64,000 nucleotides of DNA from Selenomonadales bacterium (GTDB taxonomy: Bacteria; Bacillota; Negativicutes; Sporomusales; UBA7701). Below are positions 53,459 through 61,227 of the stretch, piece after piece. Location: positions 1-64,000 of the forward strand of contig JARKPR010000067.1 of NCBI GenBank assembly GCA_029975165.1, written 5' to 3'. The notes beneath the pieces are model-generated. The model made no database searches. It saw only the letters and a list, made by a program, of their open reading frames with translations, and was not told where the DNA came from. The position numbers were made by a program, and so were the translations under genes. Position 1 is the first letter of the stretch, and each line of letters begins with the position of its first letter.

Positions 53459-54535
53459 TCAGCCGCCGGCTAATTTTTTGCGCCGGTATGCGAGCAGGTC
53501 GACGAAGGCTTCCAGCCGGGTCATTGTCCCGGCCGCGCCGGTTTGTTCGTCGAAGGCCAGCGAGAGGACGGGGATGCCGGTGCGGTCGCTCACTCCCGGC
53601 AAAATGTTTTTGGCGATGACTTCCGGCATGCAGGTGAAGGGGAAGACGTGGACGAGGCCGTCGCAGCCGCTCCGCTCCATGGCCACCGCCTGGCCGATGC
53701 TTTTGACGCCGTGGCCGCCGACGTAGTGCCCCAGGTAGGGCGCGGCCAGCGCCTGCACTGCCCGGTCCCGGCGGCAGGCGGCGGAGTCGCGGAGGATGTG
53801 GGTGCGCACGTAGTCGCCGAGCAGCATCGTCGGCCGGACGGCCACCCCCATGCGCCCCAGCAGGCGGACAAGGTCGTTGTTTACGTAGTTTTCCAGCATG
53901 ACGTAGATTTCGCCCGCCAGGCCGACAGCGAGCGGCTCCGGCCCATCTTGGCCGGGGAGCGCCGCCAGCCGACGCCGGAAGGCGGCAGCTGCTTCGGCGG
54001 CGGCCGCCGGGCCGGTGGCGGCGTCGATGGCGGCCACGGCCTGTTGCCGGGCGGCGTCGACGCAGTCGGCGGCGCGGGGCCGGGCCAGGCAGGCCGCCCG
54101 CTCGATGGCGTCGAGGGCGGCGAGCTTGGCGCCGGCCAGCCGGAAGGCGCCCGGGGCCCGGCGCCAGCCGCCGGTGGCCGTCAGCCGCCGCAGGGCCTGC
54201 CAGACGCTGGCGATGTTCGGTTCGACGACGACCATGTCGAAGCTGTAGCCCAGGTCGCGGAGGAGCTCGCGCTGGACGGCGGCGTAATAGCCGAGGCGGC
54301 AGGGCCCTTCGCCGCCGCAGGTCAGGATGGTGTCGGCCCCCGCCTCCAGGGCCTGGATGAAGTTGCCCAGCGTCGTTTTGAAGGGCAGGCAAGCGGTCTC
54401 GGGGGAGTAGCGGGCGCCCAGCTCCAGCGCGGCCCGGCCGGTGGGCGGCGGCGGGAGGACCTGCGCGCCCAGCCCGGTCAGGAGCGCTTTTAAGACGATG
54501 TGCAGCGGGCCGAGGTGGGGAAAGGTCACGATCAT
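53459..54535 (-). CDS. DUF2229-type 2-hydroxyacyl-CoA dehydratase-like protein, second subunit (copy B)
   Basis: 358 residues. ETACLPFK, CGGEGPCRLGYY, FPFTCMPEVIAKN and FDEQTGAAGTMTRLEAFVD match copy A at 15804-16889 motif for motif. The middle shows alanine-rich helices absent from copy A's sequence but of the same length. It overlaps its partner by 4 bp (ATGA). No activase is adjacent, so it may share the one at 17028 or use another. The reaction is unknown. Confidence 0.75.
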   Translation of the reverse strand: MIVTFPHLGPLHIVLKALLTGLGAQVLPPPPTGRAALELGARYSPETACLPFKTTLGNFIQALEAGADTILTCGGEGPCRLGYYAAVQRELLRDLGYSFDMVVVEPNIASVWQALRRLTATGGWRRAPGAFRLAGAKLAALDAIERAACLARPRAADCVDAARQQAVAAIDAATGPAAAAEAAAAFRRRLAALPGQDGPEPLAVGLAGEIYVMLENYVNNDLVRLLGRMGVAVRPTMLLGDYVRTHILRDSAACRRDRAVQALAAPYLGHYVGGHGVKSIGQAVAMERSGCDGLVHVFPFTCMPEVIAKNILPGVSDRTGIPVLSLAFDEQTGAAGTMTRLEAFVDLLAYRRKKLAGG

Positions 54536-55443
54536 GGCAGCCTCCGGCGCAGCAGCATGTCGGTGAACGCCTCCAGCCTGGTGGTCACGCCGGCCTCGGC
54601 CGTGTGTTCGTCGAAGGTGAGCAGCAGGAAGGGGACGCCACGGCGCTCGGCCTGGCGGCGCAGCAGTTCGCCGACGAGGGAGTCGGGGCCGCAGGCGAAC
54701 GAGGTGAGCAGGACCACGCCGGCCGGCGGCGGCGAGGCCGCCAGGAAGGCCAGGGCCGCCCCGGCCAGGGTCCGGCAGTAATGCCAGAAGATGTTTTTCG
54801 GCAGCGCGGCGGCGGCTTTGTCGGCGGCCCGGGGGTCGGCACGGTCGGCGGCGACGACGGCCGCCCCGCAGGCGGCCAGTTTGCCGGCCGCGTCCATGCT
54901 GAGCAGGCGGTCGTACAGGATGTAGGGATGGCCGGCGAGGATGACGGAGGGTTTGCCGGCCGGCGCCAGGCAGGCGGCCTCCTCCGGCCGCCGCCGCAGC
55001 CGCCAGGCCCGCTGCCAGGCGTACACGCTGGCGAGGGGCGAGCGGCCAAGGGCTTCGCCTACGGCCGCCGCCGCCCGGTAGAGGCTGCGCCGGCCTTCGC
55101 GCAGGTTGACGGTCGGGGCGATGAGCGGCGGGCTGCCGGGGAAGGCGGCCCGCATGATGTCCGGCAGGCCGATGATCTTGGGGCAGGAATAGTGCCCGGC
55201 GGCCACGCTCACCACCCGCGGCATGAAGATGAAGTCGGTCCGGGCGGTCAGCGCGGCGGCATGGCCGAAGAAGGCCTTGACAGGCAGGCAGACTTCGTCG
55301 ATGCGGCCACCCGCCGCGATGACCGCCTGGGTCGTCGGGGGCGAAACCACCGGCTCGGCGCCCAGCCGCCGCAGGAAATCGCACCATACGTCGCCGTAAT
55401 GATAGTAAAGAAGACCGCGGGGTATACCGACCAATGGCGGCAA
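54532..55443 (-). CDS. DUF2229-type 2-hydroxyacyl-CoA dehydratase-like protein, first subunit (copy B)
   Basis: 303 residues, exactly as long as copy A's first subunit. VGIPRGLLYYHYGDVW, DEVCLPVKAFFGHA, SCPKIIGLPDIM, FACGPDSLVGELL and FDEHTAEAGVTTRLEAF. The TTG start at 55443 has GAGGG upstream. A near-consensus promoter (TTGACA, 17 bp, GATAAT) precedes it at 55493-55521, back-to-back with the promoter for the hydrogenase-maturation genes, which suggests linked expression. Confidence 0.75.
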   Translation of the reverse strand: MPPLVGIPRGLLYYHYGDVWCDFLRRLGAEPVVSPPTTQAVIAAGGRIDEVCLPVKAFFGHAAALTARTDFIFMPRVVSVAAGHYSCPKIIGLPDIMRAAFPGSPPLIAPTVNLREGRRSLYRAAAAVGEALGRSPLASVYAWQRAWRLRRRPEEAACLAPAGKPSVILAGHPYILYDRLLSMDAAGKLAACGAAVVAADRADPRAADKAAAALPKNIFWHYCRTLAGAALAFLAASPPPAGVVLLTSFACGPDSLVGELLRRQAERRGVPFLLLTFDEHTAEAGVTTRLEAFTDMLLRRRLP

Positions 55444-55492
55444 AAGCCCTCATCCTTTCGCCGCCGTCCGGCGGCTGGCGCTCAATTATTTT

Positions 55493-55521
55493 ATTATCGC
55501 CGCCGCCGCCGCCGCTTATGT
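55493..55521 (-). promoter_or_regulatory. Promoter of DUF2229 copy B with a GCC-repeat spacer
   Basis: Minus-strand -35 TTGACA (55516-55521), a 17-bp spacer and -10 GATAAT (55493-55498). The spacer is mostly a GCC tract of 4.7 units, so loss or gain of one unit would shift it to 14 or 20 bp. Confidence 0.65.
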
Positions 55522-55537
55522 CAAAATTTTCTCCGCC

Positions 55538-55566
55538 CCGTTCCCAGGCGGCGAAAAATGGTGTAT
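55538..55566 (+). promoter_or_regulatory. Promoter of the TM1266-hydG unit
   Basis: -35 TTCCCA (55538-55543), a 17-bp spacer and a perfect -10 TATAAT (55561-55566). The leader starts near 55573, about 175 bases before the first gene. Its -35 is 16 bp from the divergent -35 of DUF2229 copy B. Confidence 0.65.
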
Positions 55567-55572
55567 AATTGA

Positions 55573-55733
55573 GTCGATAAGTTCTGACGCGGCGGGCCGC
55601 CGGCCGGCCGCGGAGGAAAACCGATTTTTCGGTATCTGCAAGCAAGGGCCGCGCGCCTGCGCCGAGGATGGCAAAGTTTGCCGCATGGTGACAAAGCCTT
55701 CTTTTGCCTTGCAGAAGAAGGCTTTACTTTTTT
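55573..55733 (+). promoter_or_regulatory. Structured 5' leader with intrinsic terminator ahead of the TM1266-hydG unit
   Basis: The leader contains small hairpins such as ACCGATTTTTCGGT and GGCAAAGTTTGCC. It ends with a perfect 11-bp terminator stem, AAAGCCTTCTT and its complement (55693-55703 with 55715-55725), an 11-base loop and a T run at 55728-55733. The ribosome site GAGGAGGG comes right after it, so readthrough must be regulated. GCAAGG upstream can pair with CCTTGC in the terminator loop, a possible antiterminator. I do not recognise a known riboswitch class. Confidence 0.6.
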
Positions 55734-55747
55734 GAGGAGGGAGCCAG

Positions 55748-56017
55748 ATGGCCAAACGCATCGGGGTTATCGGCATCGTCATCCACGACCCCAAGAACGT
55801 ATCGGAAAAGGTCAACACGGCCATTTCCGCCTACAGCCACATCGTCATCGGCCGCATGGGCATACCCAGGCCCGAGGCCAATGTCGGCGTGATTGCCCTC
55901 ATTATCGAAGGCACCACCGACGAGGTGGGCGCGCTCACCGGCAAGCTCGGCAACCTGTCCGGCGTGACGGTGAAATCCGCCCTTACGACGCAAAGTCTGG
56001 AGGAGGAGAAAAAATGA
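55748..56017 (+). CDS. TM1266-type iron-only hydrogenase system regulator
   Basis: 89 residues, ACT/NikR-C-like ferredoxin fold. IGVIGIVIHDPKNVSEKVN, then YSHIVIGRMGIPRPEANVGV, and IEGTTDEVGALTGKLGNL. The family is found beside hydE, hydF and hydG and is thought to be regulatory; the ligand is unknown. Start with GAGGAGGG. The stop overlaps hydG's start by 4 bp, so expression is coupled. Confidence 0.9.
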   Translation: MAKRIGVIGIVIHDPKNVSEKVNTAISAYSHIVIGRMGIPRPEANVGVIALIIEGTTDEVGALTGKLGNLSGVTVKSALTTQSLEEEKK

Positions 56018-57444
56018 TCGACGAACGAGAACGCACTTCCGACGCCTTCATCGATGACGCGCTCATCGCTAAACTGCTGGCCGAGGCTAAGAGGCAGGCC
56101 GGCGACAAGGACGCCGTGCGGCGGATAATCGCCAAGGCCCGGGAATATCACGGGCTGAGCGCCGCCGAGGTGGCGGTGCTGCTGGAGACGACCGACCCGG
56201 CCCTGCTGCAGGAGATGTTCGCCGCCGCCGCGGCGGTTAAGAAAGCTATCTACGGCAACCGCATCGTCTTGTTCGCCCCCCTGTACATCTCCAGCTACTG
56301 TATCAACAACTGCGCCTACTGCGGCTACCGCCAGGGCAACGCCGGGCAGCTCCGCCGCCGCCTCACGCCAGCCGAGGTCAAGGAAGAGGTCGAGATCCTC
56401 GAGTCCCTGGGCCACAAGCGCCTGGCGGTCGAGGCGGGCGAAGACCCGGTCAACTGCCCGATCGACTACGTGACCGATATCATCAGGGAGATATACAGCG
56501 TCAAGGATGGCAACGGCAGCATCCGCCGCGTCAACGTCAACATCGCGGCGACGACGGTGGCCGATTACCGCCAGCTCAAGGAAGTGGGCATCGGTACCTA
56601 CATCCTTTTCCAGGAGACTTACCACCGCCCCACCTATGCCGCTCTCCATCCCAGCGGCCCGAAACGCGATTACAACTGGCATACCACCGCCATGGACCGG
56701 GCCATGAAGGCCGGCATCGACGACGTCGGCATCGGCGTCCTCTACGGCCTGTACGACTACAAGTATGAAACGGTGGCCATGTTCCTCCACGCCGAGCACC
56801 TCGACCGCGACTGCGGCGTCGGGCCGCACACCATCTCGGTGCCGCGCCTCCGCCCGGCCGGCAGCGTCAACCTGCAGAACTTCCCCCATCTGGTGAGCGA
56901 CGAGGATTTCCGGAAGATCATCGCCATCATCCGCCTGGCGGTGCCGTACACCGGCATGATCCTCTCCACCCGCGAGGAGCCCGCGCTGCGCGACGAGCTC
57001 ATCAAGTACGGCATCTCGCAGATCAGCGCCGGCTCGTGCACCGGCGTGGGCGGCTACCAGCAGCACCAGCAGCACGCCGCCTGCGGCCCGAACGACGGCC
57101 AGCAGTTCGAACCCAGCGACCAGCGTTCGCCCGGCGAGATCATCCGCATGCTGTGCGAGAACGGCTTCATCCCCAGCTATTGTACGGCCTGCTATCGCCA
57201 GGGCCGCACCGGCGACCGCTTCATGGCCCTGGCCAAGAGCGGCGAGATCCAGAACGTCTGCCTGCCCAACGCCCTCCTCACCTTCAAGGAATACCTGCTC
57301 GACTACGCCGACGAGCCTACCCGGGCGGTGGGCGAAGACCTCATCCGCCGCTCCCTGGACGACATCCCCCAGGAAAATGTCCGCGCCGCCGCGGTCCAGC
57401 GGCTGAAAGACCTCGATGCGGGCAAAAGGGATCTATACTTTTAG
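56014..57444 (+). CDS. hydG: [FeFe]-hydrogenase H-cluster maturase HydG (radical SAM)
   Basis: Cleaves tyrosine to give the CO and CN ligands of the H-cluster iron. 476 residues. The radical SAM cluster motif is Cys96-x3-Cys100-x2-Cys103 in CINNCAYCGY. The C-terminal second cluster motif Cys390-x2-Cys393-x22-Cys416 is exact. It has the QQHQQHAACGP segment also seen in HydG. A ThiH identity is less likely because of the C-terminal Cys spacing and the TM1266 neighbour. HydE, HydF and the hydrogenase are not in the window. Confidence 0.96.
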   Translation: MIDERERTSDAFIDDALIAKLLAEAKRQAGDKDAVRRIIAKAREYHGLSAAEVAVLLETTDPALLQEMFAAAAAVKKAIYGNRIVLFAPLYISSYCINNCAYCGYRQGNAGQLRRRLTPAEVKEEVEILESLGHKRLAVEAGEDPVNCPIDYVTDIIREIYSVKDGNGSIRRVNVNIAATTVADYRQLKEVGIGTYILFQETYHRPTYAALHPSGPKRDYNWHTTAMDRAMKAGIDDVGIGVLYGLYDYKYETVAMFLHAEHLDRDCGVGPHTISVPRLRPAGSVNLQNFPHLVSDEDFRKIIAIIRLAVPYTGMILSTREEPALRDELIKYGISQISAGSCTGVGGYQQHQQHAACGPNDGQQFEPSDQRSPGEIIRMLCENGFIPSYCTACYRQGRTGDRFMALAKSGEIQNVCLPNALLTFKEYLLDYADEPTRAVGEDLIRRSLDDIPQENVRAAAVQRLKDLDAGKRDLYF

Positions 57445-57462
57445 AGAGCTTTATCCGACCGC

Positions 57463-57490
57463 AAAAAACAGCCCTTGCGGGCTGTTTTTT
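57463..57490. terminator. Bidirectional rho-independent terminator after hydG
   Basis: AAAAAACAGCCC and GGGCTGTTTTTT enclose a 4-base loop, with T or A runs on both sides. It is shared with the convergent MFS gene. Confidence 0.93.
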
Positions 57491-57503
57491 TATGTTCAAT
57501 GCC

Positions 57504-58679
57504 TCATTCCGGTTCGCAGGCCGCCGGCACCGCGATCTTGCCCCGCAGCCAAAACTGGTACAGGGCGGCGTAGGCCAGGGTGTACACGCCGGCGGCGGCG
57601 AACACGGCCTGATAGCCCCAGGCGGAGGCGACCGCGCCCATGCCGATGGCGCCGAAGCCGAAGCCCAGGTCGACCGCCATGGTGTAGAAGCCGAACGCCG
57701 TGCCGCGGTTGGCGGGCTGGACATTGGCGGTGACGACCGTCGCCATGGCCGGGAAGACGAGGCCATAGCCGATGCCAACGCCGGCGCCGCACAGCGCCAG
57801 CACCCAGTCGCCGGTGAACTTCCCCGCGGTCAGCATCGTCAGGCCGAGGGCGACGAGGACGTGAAAGGTGAGCCTTTCGGGCCGCAGGACGGCGCACAGC
57901 CGGCCGATCCACATGCGGGAGAGGATGACGGCGACCGAGTAGGCCACATAAAAGATGTTGAACTCGGTTATCCCTTTGCTGAGCATGAGAAGGGGCAGGA
58001 AGGTCATGATGCTGCCGTAGCAGAGGTTGGACGCCAGCAGGCTGATGGTGGCGACGTACACCGCCGGAGCGGCGACGACTTTTTTCAGCGGCAGGGACTC
58101 GGCGGCCACCACGGCGATTTTCGGTTTGACCTGCCGCGGGAATAATACTAGCGACAGCAAGGTCGTCGCCGCGCCGACGCCGATCACGAGCGGCATGCCG
58201 CCGGCCGCGAACAGCCAATTGGCCGAGCTGGTCGCGATCCCCGTGCCGATCATGCTCGCCAGGGTGTATAAGGCCACCGCCTCGGTAATGCGGTGTTCCT
58301 CGTGCATTACGCTGACCATGGTGAGGGCCGAGGAGCTGTAGCCCGAGATGCCTGCGCCGTGCAGGAAGCGGGCTATGGTCGCCGTGACCAGGGTAACGGC
58401 GACATAGTAGCCGCCGATGGCCGCCACCGACAGGAGCACGCCGACGGTGAGCACCGGCAGGCTGCCGTAGCGGTCGACGGCCCGCCCCGCGTATACGCGG
58501 AACATAACGGCCCCGAGGGAAAATGCCCCGACGGCCAGGCCGATCTGGTGGTCGTTCATGCCAAGAGTGTGGTAATATATTGGTAATACCGGCAAAAAGA
58601 AGCTGACGCTCATCCAGAAGAACAGGTTGGCGGCAACCAGGCCGAGAAAAGCGCGGCTGTAGAAGCTGCGGTCGAACAA
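57504..58679 (-). CDS. MFS transporter, drug- or metabolite-efflux type
   Basis: 391 residues, 12 helices. The motif A-like loop GRAVDRYGSLPVL follows helix 2, LHGAGISGYSSSALTMVS follows in helix 4, and FPAMATVVTANVQPANRGTAFG is the second-half signature. It resembles YfcJ/YhhS-like small MFS exporters. The substrate is unknown. TTG start at 58679 with GGGGTGAT ahead. Monocistronic, converging on hydG. Confidence 0.85.
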   Translation of the reverse strand: MFDRSFYSRAFLGLVAANLFFWMSVSFFLPVLPIYYHTLGMNDHQIGLAVGAFSLGAVMFRVYAGRAVDRYGSLPVLTVGVLLSVAAIGGYYVAVTLVTATIARFLHGAGISGYSSSALTMVSVMHEEHRITEAVALYTLASMIGTGIATSSANWLFAAGGMPLVIGVGAATTLLSLVLFPRQVKPKIAVVAAESLPLKKVVAAPAVYVATISLLASNLCYGSIMTFLPLLMLSKGITEFNIFYVAYSVAVILSRMWIGRLCAVLRPERLTFHVLVALGLTMLTAGKFTGDWVLALCGAGVGIGYGLVFPAMATVVTANVQPANRGTAFGFYTMAVDLGFGFGAIGMGAVASAWGYQAVFAAAGVYTLAYAALYQFWLRGKIAVPAACEPE

Positions 58680-58769
58680 CCATCATCACCCCGAGTATTT
58701 GGACATATCTGGTATGTTTCGTCGTTGCGCCGCCAATACCTTGTGTAAATTCCATAAATGCGAGGCAGT

Positions 58770-60380
58770 ATGAAACGCTTCTTCTTCTCACTGATCGTGG
58801 CCCTCGCCGTCGTTTATCTGGCGGAGGCCGCGGCCGCCGCGGTCCTGGGCGGGTACAAGCCCAGGCTGGGAGCGGCTCTGGCCGCCAACGAGTATGTCCT
58901 GACCTGGCAAAGGCTGCCCTATCCCGGCTATTACGAGATAGAGGTGCTAAAAACGCCGCCCGACCAGGCGCCGGCGCTCCCGGGGCAGCGCCTCTTCGCC
59001 TTCCGCACCTGGCAGAACAGCTTCACGGTCAACGAAAATTTCCCTTTCCGCACCTACTGGCGGGTATCGGCCCACGGCCTGTTCCGCCATCCGTTCGGCG
59101 GCTACTCCGAGCCCCTCGACCTGGCGAAGCTCACCGGCCGTTCGGCCGTCGATTTCAACCGCCTCAAGCCGGCCGCCACTTCCGCCTACCCCGCCTCCGC
59201 CCCGGCGCCCGACAAGCCGATGCTGACCTGGACGGTGGTGCCGGGGGCGGTGTATTACGAGATCGAATTCCTCGACGCCCCGCCGGAGAACCCGGGCGGC
59301 ACCGAGCCTTCCCGCCACCGCTTCACCCATTCCCGCGAGGTATTCACCCACGGCTACAACGCCGATTTTTCCCGCTACCCTGGCGACCGGCTGTGGTGGC
59401 GGGTCCGGGCCCTCGACTACGACGGCAACCCGCTGGGGGTGTTTTCGGACGCCCAGGAACTGTTCATCGACCGCCGCCGGACCGTTGTCCAGCGGCCGCT
59501 CCCGACCACCGTTTTCAACCGCGACGGCTTGGCCGCGCCCCTCTACCCCGCCTATGCCTGGATCCCCATCGCCGGCGCCGTCAGCTACGAGGTCGAGGTC
59601 CTCGCCGCCCCGCCGGAGATTCCCGGCAACGCGGCGCCGTCGATGCACCGCATCTGGAGCAAGGAGGTCACCGGCTTCGCCTGCTACGACGAGCAGCCCC
59701 GCATCGAGCCTGGCACCTATTACTGGCGGGTGCGCGGCCTGGACGCCGCCGGCGGGCCGGTCGGCGCGTATTCGGAGGCGGGGAGCTTCGTCGTCGACCA
59801 CGCCAAAGGCAACTATGCGGCCACGTTCGGCGACAGCATCACCCACGGCGGCGGCGCCGTCTCCTACTCGCCGGGCGACTGGGAGTACAGCTTCCAGACC
59901 TACCTGGCCTTCCCGGCCGTCAACCTCGGCCGCAGCGGCGACACGTCGGAAACGATGGCCGAGCGGTTCGAGCGCGATGTGCTGCCCTTCCGGCCCAAGT
60001 TCCTCCTGATCATGGGCGGCACGAACAGCCTGCGCGGCGGCACGCCGGCCGAGGAGGTCATCGCCGACCTGGCCGCCATCCGCACCAACTGCCAGATGAA
60101 CGGCATCAGGCCCATCTTTCTCACTCTGCCGCCCATCAACCCGGATGCCATCAAGAAGGTTTTCAACGAAGAAACGGCGTCGAACTGGCGGCAGGAGTTC
60201 GACACCGTCAACGATTTCATCCGCCAGCAACGCTACTTCATCGATCTCGACCCCCACCTGGCGGACGCGGGGCGGGAGCTGCCCGATTACTACGCCATCG
60301 ACGGCCTCCACCCCGACATCGAGGCCAAAAAGCTCATCGCCCAGATCATCAATTCCCAGTGGGCCCGAGTGACGCGATGA
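58770..60380 (+). CDS. Secreted SGNH/GDSL hydrolase with three FN3-like modules
   Basis: 536 residues. The signal peptide (about 1-26) ends AEAAAA. Three tandem beta modules of about 105 residues each repeat the pattern W-x-P-x2-YEIEVL, PP-x2-PG, and YYWRVR-x2-D. The SGNH domain runs from about 350 on with FGDSIT (Ser356), GGTNS (417-420), and DGLHP (Asp511, His514). It should be a lipase/esterase or carbohydrate deacetylase outside the cell. Its last 32 bp overlap tyrA on the opposite strand. The first ATG at 58758 is less well placed. Confidence 0.82.
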   Translation: MKRFFFSLIVALAVVYLAEAAAAAVLGGYKPRLGAALAANEYVLTWQRLPYPGYYEIEVLKTPPDQAPALPGQRLFAFRTWQNSFTVNENFPFRTYWRVSAHGLFRHPFGGYSEPLDLAKLTGRSAVDFNRLKPAATSAYPASAPAPDKPMLTWTVVPGAVYYEIEFLDAPPENPGGTEPSRHRFTHSREVFTHGYNADFSRYPGDRLWWRVRALDYDGNPLGVFSDAQELFIDRRRTVVQRPLPTTVFNRDGLAAPLYPAYAWIPIAGAVSYEVEVLAAPPEIPGNAAPSMHRIWSKEVTGFACYDEQPRIEPGTYYWRVRGLDAAGGPVGAYSEAGSFVVDHAKGNYAATFGDSITHGGGAVSYSPGDWEYSFQTYLAFPAVNLGRSGDTSETMAERFERDVLPFRPKFLLIMGGTNSLRGGTPAEEVIADLAAIRTNCQMNGIRPIFLTLPPINPDAIKKVFNEETASNWRQEFDTVNDFIRQQRYFIDLDPHLADAGRELPDYYAIDGLHPDIEAKKLIAQIINSQWARVTR

Positions 60381-61227
60381 TGCCGTCCCGCCGCTTTTTG
60401 GCGGCGGCGAAAAAGGCGCGCACCGCCGCCCGGTCGCCGCGGCGGACGGCGGCGGCAAGCCCGTCTAAAAGCCCCTGCAGATTTGCCAGCCCGGCCGTGA
60501 TCGCCGCCGGGTTGGTCAGGCAGATGTCGGCCCACATGTCGGCGTTCGACGACGCGATGCGGGTCGTATCGCAAAACCCGCCGCCGGCAAGGGCCGCGAT
60601 GTCTTCCTCGCCGTCCGGGTAGCAGTCGAGGAGGTTGACGAGGCCGGCCGCCACCACGTGGGGCACGTGGCTGATGACGGCGGCGCAGTCGTCGTGGCGG
60701 GCGACGTCCATGACCGTGACCCTGGCGCCCGCCCTGCGGATCAGGCCGGCCAGGGCCTCCACCGCCGCCGGCGGCGTGGCCGCGCCGGGAGTGAATATAT
60801 ACCGCTTGCCGCGGAAGAGGTTGCCGTCGGCGGCGGCGATGCCGCTTTTCTCCCGCCCGGCCATGGGGTGCCCGCCCACGTAGTGGACGCCCGCAGGCAG
60901 CAGGCGGGTTATTGCTTTGCCGAGGTAGCCCTTCGTGCTGCCGGCGTCGGTGACGATGGCCCCGGCCTTGAGGCGGGGGGCGATCTGGGCGACGAGGCCC
61001 GGAATCTGCAGCACCGGTGTGCAGAGGAACACGATGTCGGCGCCGGCCGCGCCGGCCGCCGGGTCGGTCGTGCCGCGGTCGATGGCGCCCCGCCTGACGG
61101 CTTCGTCCAGGGTGGCCCGGTCGCTGTCCGCGCCGGTGACGTCCGCAACGCCGGCGGCTTTGAGGGCCAACCCCAGCGAGCCGCCGATGAGGCCGACGCC
61201 GATGACGGCGACCCGCGCGGCCGTCAT
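60349..61227 (-). CDS. tyrA: Prephenate dehydrogenase
   Basis: Oxidative decarboxylation of prephenate to 4-hydroxyphenylpyruvate, toward tyrosine. 292 residues. The Rossmann start AVIGVGLIGGSLGLALK, then FLCTPVLQIP, VTDAGSTKG, HYVGGHPMAGREKSG and the dimer helix with HDDCAAVISHVPHVVAAGL. There is no C-terminal ACT domain, so feedback by tyrosine would not act through this enzyme; the T-box upstream provides control. It overlaps aroF by 4 bp. The start is the ATG at 61227. Confidence 0.93.
   Translation of the reverse strand: MTAARVAVIGVGLIGGSLGLALKAAGVADVTGADSDRATLDEAVRRGAIDRGTTDPAAGAAGADIVFLCTPVLQIPGLVAQIAPRLKAGAIVTDAGSTKGYLGKAITRLLPAGVHYVGGHPMAGREKSGIAAADGNLFRGKRYIFTPGAATPPAAVEALAGLIRRAGARVTVMDVARHDDCAAVISHVPHVVAAGLVNLLDCYPDGEEDIAALAGGGFCDTTRIASSNADMWADICLTNPAAITAGLANLQGLLDGLAAAVRRGDRAAVRAFFAAAKKRRDGIIASLGPTGN

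Noticed and set aside
55573-55733. Known riboswitch class (SAM, cobalamin, molybdenum cofactor, TPP, T-box) in the hydG leader.
   Set aside because: None of the conserved cores of these classes is visible. No T-box sequence is present.
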